The notes below the pieces were generated by a model that ran no database searches, was not told where the DNA came from, and saw only the letters and a list, made by a program, of their open reading frames with translations. From Streptomyces sp. NBC_01210 (GTDB lineage: Bacteria; Actinomycetota; Actinomycetes; Streptomycetales; Streptomycetaceae), in contig NZ_CP108549.1 in the NCBI RefSeq assembly GCF_036010325.1, forward strand, positions 7,440,001 to 7,504,000: a DNA stretch of 64,000 nucleotides, in the 5' to 3' direction. The translations under genes were made by a program, and so were the position numbers. This document shows, in pieces, positions 25,444-32,743 of the stretch (position 1 is its first letter; every line of letters starts with the position of its first letter).

Positions 25444-27261
25444 ATGCGTCGCTCTACCGCACGGAATGTGTCGGTTCTGGCCGTTGCCGCGGCCGTGGTC
25501 TCGATCGGCGCCGCGGCGCCGCCGAGCCACTCGCCGCCGGTAACGCCCCCGGTCAAGACGCCCGTGGCGGCCGGCTACGGCGGCGCCGTCGCGAGCGTCG
25601 ACGCGGATGCCTCGGCCGCCGGCATAGAGGTGCTGCGGCGCGGTGGCAACGCCGTGGACGCGGCGGTGGCCACCGCGGCCGCCCTTGGCGTCACGGAGCC
25701 GTACTCCGCGGGCATAGGCGGTGGCGGCTTCTTCGTCTACTACGACGCCGCATCCCGTACGGTCCGGACCATCGACGGCCGCGAGACCGCGCCCCGGTCC
25801 GCGGACGCCTCTCTCTTCCTCGAGAACGGCAAGCCGATCCCGTTCGAGGAGGGCGTGACGAGCGGTCGCGGTGTCGGCACACCGGGCACCCCGGCGACCT
25901 GGAAAACCGCGCTGGACGCCTGGGGCAGCAGGCCGCTGCGGCAACTGCTGCGGCCCGCCGAGCGGCTGGCGAAGGACGGCTTCACCGTGGACGCCACCTT
26001 CCGCTCGCAGACCGAGGCCAACCAGGCGCGCTTCGCGGACTTCCCGGACACGGCGAAGCTCTTCCTGCCGGGCGGGAAACTGCCGGTGGTCGGCTCGGTC
26101 TTCAAGAACCCCGATCTGGCGCGTACGTACAAGGAACTGGGACGCAAGGGCGTCGGCACCCTCTACCGCGGTGAGCTGGCCCAGGACATCGTCCGTACGG
26201 TGCGCAAGCCTCCGGTGGCCCCGGGCGCGGCGCGGGTCGTGCGGTCCGGCGATCTGACGGCCGAGGATCTGAAGTCGTACGAGACGGAGCGCCGGGCCCC
26301 GACCAAGGTCGGCTACCGGGGTCTTGATGTGTACAGCATGGCGCCCTCCTCGTCGGGCGGTACGAGCGTCGGCGAGGCGCTCAACATCCTGGAGCGGAGC
26401 GACCTTTCGAAGGCCACGCAGGCGCAGTATCTGCACCGCTTCATCGAGGCGAGCCGGATCGCGTTCGCGGACCGCGGGCGGTGGGTCGGTGACCCGGCCT
26501 TCGAGGACGTGCCGACGAAGGAGCTGCTGTCGCAGCGGTTCGCGGACTCGCGTGGATGCTTGATCAAGGACAACGCGGTGCTCACCAGCCCGCTGGCGCC
26601 GGGCGACCCGCGCAGTCCCGCGGCGTGCGGGTCGTCGGGAACGGCCGCCCCCACCACGTACGAGGGCGAGAACACCACCCATCTGACCGCCGCCGACAAG
26701 TGGGGCAGTGTCGTCGCGTACACCCTGACGATCGAGTCGACGGGTGGCAGCGGAATCACCGTGCCGGGGCGCGGCTTCCTGCTCAACAACGAGCTGACCG
26801 ACTTCTCCTTCGCTCCGGCCAGTCCGGCCGTCCACGACCCGAATCTGCCGGGCCCGGGCAAGCGTCCGCGCTCGTCCATCTCTCCGACCATCGTGCTCGA
26901 CCACGGTCGTCCGGTGCTTGCGGTGGGCTCCCCGGGCGGCGCGACGATCATCACCACGGTGCTGCAGACGCTCACGGGCCGTCTGGACCGGGGTCTGCCG
27001 CTGGTCGACGCGATCGCGGCGCCACGCGCGAGCCAGCGCAACCAGGCGACGACGGAGCTCGAACCGGCGCTGTGGAACAGCCCGCTCCGCGCCGAGCTGG
27101 AGGCAATCGGCCATGCCTTCCGGCAGAACCCGGAGATCGGCGCGGCGACGGGCATCGAGCGGCTGCCCGACGGGCGGTGGCTCGCGGCTGCCGAGAAGGT
27201 ACGGCGGGGCGGTGGCTCCGCGATGGTTGTCCACCCGAGCGGTACTCAGTCCGGCGGCTGA
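25444..27261 (+). CDS. ggt: gamma-glutamyltransferase, secreted
   Basis: A 605-residue exported Ntn-hydrolase that cleaves gamma-glutamyl bonds such as glutathione. A signal sequence (VSVLAVAAAVVSIGAAAPPS) precedes the large-subunit motifs ASAAGIEVLRRGGNAVDAAV and GVTEPYSAGIGGGGFFVYYD. Autocatalytic cleavage should occur before the Thr of ENTTHLTAADKWGSVVAYT; the small subunit contains FLLNNELTDFSF and GSPGGATIITTVLQ. GGAGG lies 6 nt upstream of the ATG. A more divergent GGT-family paralogue lies at 56366. Confidence 0.93.
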   Translation: MRRSTARNVSVLAVAAAVVSIGAAAPPSHSPPVTPPVKTPVAAGYGGAVASVDADASAAGIEVLRRGGNAVDAAVATAAALGVTEPYSAGIGGGGFFVYYDAASRTVRTIDGRETAPRSADASLFLENGKPIPFEEGVTSGRGVGTPGTPATWKTALDAWGSRPLRQLLRPAERLAKDGFTVDATFRSQTEANQARFADFPDTAKLFLPGGKLPVVGSVFKNPDLARTYKELGRKGVGTLYRGELAQDIVRTVRKPPVAPGAARVVRSGDLTAEDLKSYETERRAPTKVGYRGLDVYSMAPSSSGGTSVGEALNILERSDLSKATQAQYLHRFIEASRIAFADRGRWVGDPAFEDVPTKELLSQRFADSRGCLIKDNAVLTSPLAPGDPRSPAACGSSGTAAPTTYEGENTTHLTAADKWGSVVAYTLTIESTGGSGITVPGRGFLLNNELTDFSFAPASPAVHDPNLPGPGKRPRSSISPTIVLDHGRPVLAVGSPGGATIITTVLQTLTGRLDRGLPLVDAIAAPRASQRNQATTELEPALWNSPLRAELEAIGHAFRQNPEIGAATGIERLPDGRWLAAAEKVRRGGGSAMVVHPSGTQSGG

Positions 27262-27274
27262 CCGATAGAAGTCG

Positions 27275-27320
27275 AACGCCCGCGGCCCCGGCCTCAATGG
27301 TCGGTCGGGTCGCGGGCGTT
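27275..27320 (+). terminator. inverted repeat after ggt
   Basis: AACGCCCGCG (27275-27284) and CGCGGGCGTT (27311-27320) are perfectly complementary over 10 bp with a 26-nt GC-rich loop, starting 13 nt after the ggt stop. Probable rho-independent-like terminator lacking a T-tract. Confidence 0.65.
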
Positions 27321-27368
27321 GTGCTGCCAGGGGTTGACGCGGTCATGCAGAGGGCTCACATTTGGTCG

Positions 27369-27398
27369 TTGAAACGGGTAAGGAAACTTTCCTAACAG
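27369..27398 (+). promoter_or_regulatory. chitosanase promoter with CsnR-like operator
   Basis: TTGAAA (27369-27374), an 18-nt spacer and TAACAG (27393-27398) form a promoter. Between and into the boxes lies the near-perfect palindrome GTAAGGAAACTTTCCTAAC (27378-27396), with 8 of 9 pairs matching. This resembles, from memory, the operator bound by the ROK-family repressor CsnR upstream of Streptomyces chitosanase genes. No csnR gene is adjacent here. Confidence 0.65.
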
Positions 27399-27411
27399 AA
27401 AGGCCACCCCC

Positions 27412-28122
27412 ATGCGCACTCGTACGCTCGCGCTGGCCGCTGCTTCCGGCGTCGCCCTCCTCGCGGCCGCGGCACTGCCTGCCACCGCCAACTCGGCGCA
27501 GCATGCCGCCGTTCCGAAGGCCGCCGGCGTCAAGGTAGGTTCGGTCAGCGCGGCCGACCTGCTGGCCAAGGTGAAGAACTGTTCGCAGATCTCCAACGGC
27601 AAGTACAAGTCGGACACCGAGACTTCGGCGAACATTCCGGTCTGCGGGAAGAACGGAGCCGTGTTCTGGAAGGCCGACATGGACGTCGACTGCGACGGCC
27701 AGGTCACCAGTAAGTGCAATGCCGACACCGACCCCTGGTTCCAGGACGACACGGCCTTCCATCAGTCCAACGGCAAACCGCTGAACGCCGAGAAGCTGCC
27801 GTATGTCGTCGTGCCGAGCAGCAGCGGCATCTGGAACTACTCGAGCGCCGGGATCAAGGGTGGCGGTGTCGTCGCCGTCATCCACAACGACAAGGTGGAG
27901 TACGCCGTCGTCGGGGACACCGGCCCCAACAAGATCATCGGCGAGGCGTCCTACGCCACTGCGAAGGCGCTGGGCATCGACCCGGACCCGGAGACCGGCG
28001 GTGCCGAGTCCGGTGTCACGTACATCCTGTTCAAGAACTCCAAGGTCTCTCCGATCGAGAGCCACGGCGCCGCGGTGAGCCTCGGTGACTCCCTCGCCAA
28101 GAAGTTCCTGCAGGACAACTAG
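27412..28122 (+). CDS. secreted chitosanase, glycoside hydrolase family 75
   Basis: A 236-residue exported enzyme that should hydrolyse chitosan. A Sec signal peptide (LALAAASGVALLAAAALPATA-type, cut near residue 26) precedes the catalytic domain. The signature FWKADMDVDCDGQVTSKCNA followed by DPWFQDDTAFHQS is the GH75 core, with the acidic DMDVDCDG cluster holding a catalytic aspartate; YAVVGDTGPNKIIGEASYAT continues the fold. Length fits a single GH75 domain without carbohydrate-binding module. Preceded by a CsnR-like operator and followed by an 11-bp hairpin. The family is by eye but the motif is distinctive. Confidence 0.87.
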   Translation: MRTRTLALAAASGVALLAAAALPATANSAQHAAVPKAAGVKVGSVSAADLLAKVKNCSQISNGKYKSDTETSANIPVCGKNGAVFWKADMDVDCDGQVTSKCNADTDPWFQDDTAFHQSNGKPLNAEKLPYVVVPSSSGIWNYSSAGIKGGGVVAVIHNDKVEYAVVGDTGPNKIIGEASYATAKALGIDPDPETGGAESGVTYILFKNSKVSPIESHGAAVSLGDSLAKKFLQDN

Positions 28123-28143
28123 GCGGACGGTGGGGCGGGGCGA

Positions 28144-28174
28144 CCGGGCGGGCCTGCTCGGCGGGCCCGCCCGG
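28144..28174. terminator. bidirectional terminator between chitosanase and map
   Basis: CCGGGCGGGCC (28144-28154) and GGCCCGCCCGG (28164-28174) make a perfect 11-bp stem with a 9-nt loop in the gap between two convergent genes. Confidence 0.75.
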
Positions 28175-28194
28175 CGGGGCTTCCAAAACCCGCT

Positions 28195-28962
28195 CTAGAG
28201 CGCGGTCAGGATGCGCGGGCCGTCGTCCGTGATCGCCACCGTGTGCTCCGCGTGGGAGGCACGGCTGCCGTCCGCGGTGCGCACCGTCCAGCCGTCGCGT
28301 GCCGTGTAGTGGTTGTCGGTGCCGCCGCCGATCACCATCGGCTCGATCGCCAGCACCATGCCGTGCCGCAGGGGCATTCCCCGGCCCGGGCGTCCCTCGT
28401 TGGGGACGCCCGGGTCCTCGTGCATATGGCGGCCCACACCATGGCCGCCGAAACCGTCCGGGATCCCGTACCCGGCCGTCCGGCACACCCGGCCGACGGC
28501 GTGGGCGATGTCGCCGATGCGGTTGCCGACGACGGCCGCCGCGATGCCCGCCGCCAGCGCCTCCTCGGCGGTACGGATCAGCCTTGTGTCCTCGGCGCGG
28601 GCGCGTCCGACGGTGAAGCTGACGGCCGCGTCGCCCACCCAGCCGCCGTGGATCGCGCCGCAGTCGATGCTCACCAGGTCGCCGTCGCGCAGCCGGTAGT
28701 CGCCGGGGATACCGTGCACGATCGCGTCGTTGACGGAGGCGCAGATGACGGCGGGGAAGGGGGTAGGTGCCCACTCGGGGCGGTAGTCGAGGAAGGGCGA
28801 TGCGGCGCCGGCCTCACCCAGGACCGTGCGGGCGGCCCGGTCGAGATCGCGGAGGCTGACGCCGACGGCCGCGGCCTCCCGGACCGCCGTGAGTGCCTGG
28901 GCCACGATGCGGCCGGCCTCGCGCATCGCGTCGATTGATGTATCGGTTTTGATCTCCACCAT
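28195..28962 (-). CDS. map: type I methionine aminopeptidase (secondary copy)
   Basis: A 255-residue cytoplasmic enzyme removing N-terminal methionine. The five metal ligands are in SIDCGAIHGGWVGDAA (two Asp), GGHGVGRHMHEDP (His), LAIEPM (Glu) and HAEHTVAI (Glu). Streptomyces usually carry a housekeeping map in the ribosomal-protein region, so this is probably an additional, regulated copy. It is divergent from a small XRE regulator. On the minus strand TATAGT (28975-28970) ends 7 nt before the ATG, and the promoter overlaps an ATACCGG repeat array, so transcription is likely leaderless and repressor-controlled. Confidence 0.92.
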   Translation of the reverse strand: MVEIKTDTSIDAMREAGRIVAQALTAVREAAAVGVSLRDLDRAARTVLGEAGAASPFLDYRPEWAPTPFPAVICASVNDAIVHGIPGDYRLRDGDLVSIDCGAIHGGWVGDAAVSFTVGRARAEDTRLIRTAEEALAAGIAAAVVGNRIGDIAHAVGRVCRTAGYGIPDGFGGHGVGRHMHEDPGVPNEGRPGRGMPLRHGMVLAIEPMVIGGGTDNHYTARDGWTVRTADGSRASHAEHTVAITDDGPRILTAL

Positions 28963-28969
28963 GCCAATT

Positions 28970-29011
28970 ACTATACCGGTCCTTCCGGTATTTTAATACC
29001 GGCATTAGAAT
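28970..29011. promoter_or_regulatory. divergent map/xre promoter with three alternating ATACCGG sites
   Basis: ATACCGG (28973-28979), CCGGTAT (28985-28991) and ATACCGG (28996-29002) alternate in orientation, giving two overlapping palindromes; the right one is CCGGTATT-TT-AATACCGG. The -10 boxes TATAGT (minus, 28975-28970) and TAGAAT (plus, 29006-29011) lie at the two edges, each 6-7 nt from its start codon. A dimer bound at either palindrome would block both genes. Confidence 0.75.
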
Positions 29012-29017
29012 AACGGC

Positions 29018-29272
29018 ATGGTGCGCACTCCTCTCACTCCCGAAGAGCGTGAACGCGGCGAACGGCTCGGCCGGTTGCTGCGCACGGCGCGCGGCGACCG
29101 CAGCATGGTGGAAGTGGCCGCGGCCGCCGGACTGTCCGCCGAGACTCTGCGCAAGATCGAGACGGGCCGCGCCCCGACCCCCGCCTTCTTCACCGTCGCG
29201 GCACTCGCCGCGGTCCTCGGTCTGTCCATGGACGAACTGGTCGCGAGCTGCGCGCTGGCGCCCGCTGCCTGA
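29018..29272 (+). CDS. small XRE-family transcriptional regulator
   Basis: An 84-residue protein that is essentially one Cro/C1-type helix-turn-helix: RLGRLLRTARGDRSMVEVAA, then GLSAETLRKIETGRAPTPAF and LAAVLGLSMDELV. There is no ligand or dimerisation domain. No ribosome site precedes the ATG, and TAGAAT ends 6 nt upstream, so it is probably leaderless. It is divergent from map across the ATACCGG array and is the obvious candidate to bind it, controlling both itself and map. Confidence 0.85.
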   Translation: MVRTPLTPEERERGERLGRLLRTARGDRSMVEVAAAAGLSAETLRKIETGRAPTPAFFTVAALAAVLGLSMDELVASCALAPAA

Positions 29273-29324
29273 ACCGGACCCCCTGACGCACGCCTCGGAA
29301 CCCGGCGCGGCGTACTCTCGCGTC

Positions 29325-29705
29325 GTGACTCCCGAAGACTTCGCCGACGCCAAGTACATCAGCGTGACCACGTTCCGCAAGGACGGGATGGGCGTCGCCA
29401 CGCCCGTGTGGTTCGCGGTGGACGGCGGTGAGATCTTCTTCTGGACCCGCTCCGACTCCTGGAAGGTCAAGCGCCTGCGCAACAACAGCCGCGTCGTCGT
29501 CACGGTTTGCGACGTACGCGGCCGGAACTCGGACGGTGCCCCGAGCGCGGAGGGCACGGCGCGGCTGCTGGAGGGGGACGCGATGGGCGCGATCCGTAAG
29601 CTCCTCGCCCGCAAGTACACCTGGCAGTTCTGGCTGGTCGACTGGCCCGCGACGATCGTGCGACGCGGGAAGCGGCCGCACACCGGCATCGCGGTGACCA
29701 TCTGA
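29325..29705 (+). CDS. PPOX-class F420-dependent protein
   Basis: A 126-residue split-barrel flavin/deazaflavin-binding protein. KYISVTTFRKDGMGVATPVW and FAVDGGEIFFWTRSDSWKVK, then RLRNNSRVVVTVCDVRG, match the TIGR03666-like Rv2061-type F420 reductases. The C-terminal lysine/arginine pocket (ARKYTWQFWLVDWPATIVRR) is also typical. The GTG at 29325 is selected because TACTCT ends 6 nt upstream with no ribosome site, as in the neighbouring genes. It probably uses reduced F420 for an unknown small molecule. Confidence 0.8.
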   Translation: MTPEDFADAKYISVTTFRKDGMGVATPVWFAVDGGEIFFWTRSDSWKVKRLRNNSRVVVTVCDVRGRNSDGAPSAEGTARLLEGDAMGAIRKLLARKYTWQFWLVDWPATIVRRGKRPHTGIAVTI

Positions 29706-29789
29706 AAACTGTCCGTAGCAGAGCCGTAACACGACTGCGGTCGAATGCATCCGGAGCGGATGCTTTCGGGCGGTGGCGCAGGGGCGGCG

Positions 29790-31742
29790 ATGACGGTGCA
29801 TCAACTTCCGGTAGAGGCCGGGACGTTCGCGCGGTACTTGAGAGATCTGACCGCGCTGCTCGACCCGGGTGACGGCTGGTACGGGATCTTCTGCCAGCGG
29901 GACCCCGAGGGGATGCGGGCCTGCCTGGACGGTGTCGAGATCCCGCCCTGGGACGTGGTGGAGTCGCTGCTCCAGGACCTCGCGACGGGGCGCGGGGCGC
30001 AGTTCGCCGAGCCCGAAACCGTGCGCGCGAGACGGCTCCACACAGCCTCGGCGGCGGTGCACGACCGGCAGCCGGGCGGCCGCGAGGCACTGACGGAACG
30101 ACTCGAACTGATGCGCCGCGAGCAGGTGTACGCGACGGGCCGGGCGGAAGAGCTGGTGCGCCGCCTGGCCGGGGAACCGGAGGGCACACCGGCGTCGGAG
30201 CAACTCGCCAACGAACTGGCCTGGACACGTGACGACCACGCGAGGGCGACCGCCCGGGTGGGGGAGCTGCGGGGCCGGCTTGCGGCGGTACCTGACGGGC
30301 CCGGCGCGGACGAGGAGACGTCCGTGCTGCCGGACAGCTGGTACAGCCGGGCGGACACCTCGGCCGGCCCCGGGCCGACGCGGGTGCCGGACGGACGCAC
30401 GCGCTCGGGCGTGGGGTGGGCCGCGGACCAGGAGGAGTCCGCCGCGCCGGACGGGTATGCGCACGCCGCCCCCGCGGACGGCCGGCCCCGGTGGGCGCAG
30501 GAGACGGCCGAGGGTGCCGGATCTGCCCCGGTGTTCGGCGGACCCGCGCGCCCCGCGGACGGACCGGGCGAGCCGAACGGGTCGGGCGGACCGGGCAGGC
30601 CGCACGGACAGGGCAGGCCGAACGGGCCGGGCAGGCCGCACGGACAGGGCGGCGGAGCGGAGCACGGCCGGGAGGCGGACGACTGGTCCGGCTTCGCTCG
30701 GCGGTACGAACGGCCCACCGCGGCCGAGGCCCGGGCGGCCGCCGCCGACGGCTGGGACGCCCTCCGGGAACGACCGGGTGCGGACCCGGCGTACGACGCG
30801 TACCCCCGTCCGGGCAGCGATGCCACTCGCCGGCCGGGCAGGCCCTCGTTGCCCGACGACTGGTTCCGGCCGGAGCCCGCCGCGGCCGAGCCCGGCGACC
30901 CGGCGGCACCCCGTCCAACCGCGTTCGGTCCAACCCCTCCCGGTCCAGCGGCGTCCAGCGGCACCCGCACCGGCTCCGCCCGCCCCGAGGCACAGCCCGA
31001 CCCCCCGGTCGGCCCGCCCGCCCAGTCCGAGACCCGTTCCGCCAAGAAACGGCGGCCCCGTGGGGGCGCCCGGTTCGCCGGCGTCGAGGGGAGCGGGGAC
31101 GAGATCGCCGCCGTGCCCGTGCTGCCCGTCACCGACGACGTCCCGCGCGGTGCCAGATACGGCGGCGCCGCACCCAGTCAGGAAACACCCGCCGCCCCCG
31201 CCGTATCGGACGGCGCGCGCAGGGCCGCGCGGGAGACCGTCGACGCGCTCAGCCGGCTCCGGGCCGAGGGGCTGAGCGGTGAGGCGCACGCCATGATCTG
31301 CGAGGCCGCCGTCCGGCCCGCCTCCTGGCTGCCCCTCCTGGCGGCCGAACTGCACCGCGCCGGCCTCGACGCCGACTGGGCCACCCTGCTGTGGGAGGCC
31401 GCCTCGCAGCCCGCCCTGCGGCTCGCATCGGCAGCCGGAGCACTCGCCGCCGCCGGCCGGACCGAGGACAGCCGACAGCTGCTGCGCCAAGGCGTGGCCC
31501 GCCCCGCCGACGACATCGCCGCCGCCGTACTCGCCCTCGAGGACGAGAGCCGGAATCCGGAGGCAAGGGCTCTACTGACCGCCTACGTACAGGTGCACAC
31601 CGCCGAGGACACGGCCAGAATCGCCGAACGGGATCCGCGCCGCCTTGTGCCGCAGCTGCTCGACGCCGCACGCGCCCAGTCCGCGGCGCATGAGCGCGAT
31701 CTCGTCCACGCGCTGCGCGTAGCGGGTCACCTCAGCGGCTGA
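29790..31742 (+). CDS. large disordered protein with helical C-terminal domain, function unknown
   Basis: A 650-residue protein of a type often labelled 'UL36 tegument-like' in Streptomyces because of composition only. The N-terminus (LPVEAGTFARYLRDLTALLD, then PGDGWYGIFCQRDPEGMRAC and IPPWDVVESLLQDLA) looks like a compact HTH-like domain found in this family. Residues about 100-165 are helical. The middle (about 190-470) is Pro/Gly/Arg-rich and disordered, with RPHGQGRPNGPGRPHGQGG repeats. The last 160 residues are alanine-rich helices (LSRLRAEGLSGEAHAMICEA). The ATG at 29790 is preferred for its GGGG upstream; 29745 and 29760 are alternatives. Confidence 0.7.
   Translation: MTVHQLPVEAGTFARYLRDLTALLDPGDGWYGIFCQRDPEGMRACLDGVEIPPWDVVESLLQDLATGRGAQFAEPETVRARRLHTASAAVHDRQPGGREALTERLELMRREQVYATGRAEELVRRLAGEPEGTPASEQLANELAWTRDDHARATARVGELRGRLAAVPDGPGADEETSVLPDSWYSRADTSAGPGPTRVPDGRTRSGVGWAADQEESAAPDGYAHAAPADGRPRWAQETAEGAGSAPVFGGPARPADGPGEPNGSGGPGRPHGQGRPNGPGRPHGQGGGAEHGREADDWSGFARRYERPTAAEARAAAADGWDALRERPGADPAYDAYPRPGSDATRRPGRPSLPDDWFRPEPAAAEPGDPAAPRPTAFGPTPPGPAASSGTRTGSARPEAQPDPPVGPPAQSETRSAKKRRPRGGARFAGVEGSGDEIAAVPVLPVTDDVPRGARYGGAAPSQETPAAPAVSDGARRAARETVDALSRLRAEGLSGEAHAMICEAAVRPASWLPLLAAELHRAGLDADWATLLWEAASQPALRLASAAGALAAAGRTEDSRQLLRQGVARPADDIAAAVLALEDESRNPEARALLTAYVQVHTAEDTARIAERDPRRLVPQLLDAARAQSAAHERDLVHALRVAGHLSG
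30591..30650 (+). repeat. in-frame 24-bp direct repeat in the disordered gene
   Basis: The same 24 bp occur at 30591-30614 and 30627-30650, 36 bp (12 codons) apart, encoding the repeated PGRPHGQG motif. This is coding repeat expansion within the low-complexity region. Confidence 0.8.
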
Positions 31743-31808
31743 AGCGGTTCGGAGTGGACCGCTCGGGTGTGAAACATGATCGACTCTGCGGGTTAACGAC
31801 GATGGTCT

Positions 31809-31866
31809 TGCCCCGCCGTGTGACGGGGCTTACGTTCTCCTCCTACGCACCGCATCTACGTGCGTA
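31809..31866 (+). promoter_or_regulatory. hairpin and CTACGCAC palindrome upstream of the pyrimidine operon
   Basis: GCCCCG (31809-31814) and CGGGGC (31823-31828) form a 6-bp stem that may terminate the upstream gene. Further on, CTACGCAC (31842-31849) and GTGCGTAG (31859-31866) are perfectly inverted with a 9-nt spacer, 34 bp before the first gene of the pyrimidine catabolic set. The second repeat is a candidate operator. GAAGGAG precedes the ATG at 31901. Confidence 0.5.
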
Positions 31867-31900
31867 GAAGCTCTCTGACGCGCCGTCGAAGGAGCAACTC

Positions 31901-32743
31901 ATGGCCCATGTCGTACGCGCCGCACTCGTCCAGGCGACCTGGACCGGCGACACCGAATCCATGATTGCCAAACATGAGGAACACGCCCGCGAGGCGGCCC
32001 GCCAGGGCGCCAAGATCATCGGTTTCCAAGAGGTCTTCAACGCGCCGTACTTCTGTCAGGTCCAGGAGCCGGAGCACTACCGCTGGGCCGAGCCCGTCCC
32101 GGACGGCCCGACCGTCCGCCGGATGCAGGAGCTCGCCCGCGAGACCGGCATGGTGATCGTGGTCCCGGTCTTCGAGATCGAGGGCGCCGGCTTCTACTAC
32201 AACACCGCCGCCGTGATCGACGCCGACGGCTCCTACCTCGGCAAGTACCGCAAGCACCACATTCCGCAGGTCAAGGGCTTCTGGGAGAAGTACTACTTCA
32301 AGCCGGGGAATCTGGGCTGGCCGGTCTTCGACACGGCGGTCGGCAGGGTCGGGGTGTACATCTGCTACGACCGTCACTTCCCGGAGGGCTGGCGTCAACT
32401 GGGCTTGAACGGAGCTCAGTTGGTCTACAACCCGTCCGCCACCTCGCGCGGGCTATCCGGGTACCTCTGGCAGCTGGAGCAGCCCGCGTCCGCCGTCGCC
32501 AACGAGTACTACATCGCCGCCATCAACCGTGTCGGCCAGGAGGAGTACGGCGACAACGACTTCTACGGCACCAGCTACTTCGTCGATCCACGAGGCCAGT
32601 TCGTCGGTGAGGTCGCCAGCGACAAGGAGGAGGAGCTGCTCGTACGGGACCTCGACTTCGACCTGATCGATGTCGTACGACAGCAGTGGGCGTTCTACCG
32701 GGACCGTCGCCCCGACGCCTACGACGGGCTGGTGCAGCCGTGA
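31901..32743 (+). CDS. beta-ureidopropionase / N-carbamoyl amidohydrolase (nitrilase superfamily)
   Basis: A 280-residue carbon-nitrogen hydrolase. The Glu-Lys-Cys triad is visible: GFQEVFNAPYF (Glu44), KYRKHHIPQ (Lys118) and YICYDRHFPE (Cys155). The family includes N-carbamoylputrescine amidase and beta-ureidopropionase. Its place beside dihydropyrimidinase, an AGXT2-like aminotransferase and an NCS1 permease favours hydrolysis of N-carbamoyl-beta-alanine, the last ring-opened product of uracil, to beta-alanine, CO2 and ammonia. Its stop overlaps the aminotransferase start (GTGA). Confidence 0.85.
   Translation: MAHVVRAALVQATWTGDTESMIAKHEEHAREAARQGAKIIGFQEVFNAPYFCQVQEPEHYRWAEPVPDGPTVRRMQELARETGMVIVVPVFEIEGAGFYYNTAAVIDADGSYLGKYRKHHIPQVKGFWEKYYFKPGNLGWPVFDTAVGRVGVYICYDRHFPEGWRQLGLNGAQLVYNPSATSRGLSGYLWQLEQPASAVANEYYIAAINRVGQEEYGDNDFYGTSYFVDPRGQFVGEVASDKEEELLVRDLDFDLIDVVRQQWAFYRDRRPDAYDGLVQP

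Noticed and set aside
29049..29705. A 218-codon frame joining the XRE region to the F420 protein
   Set aside because: The first part is out of frame with the XRE gene and meaningless; the real gene starts at GTG 29325, where homology and a -10 box coincide.
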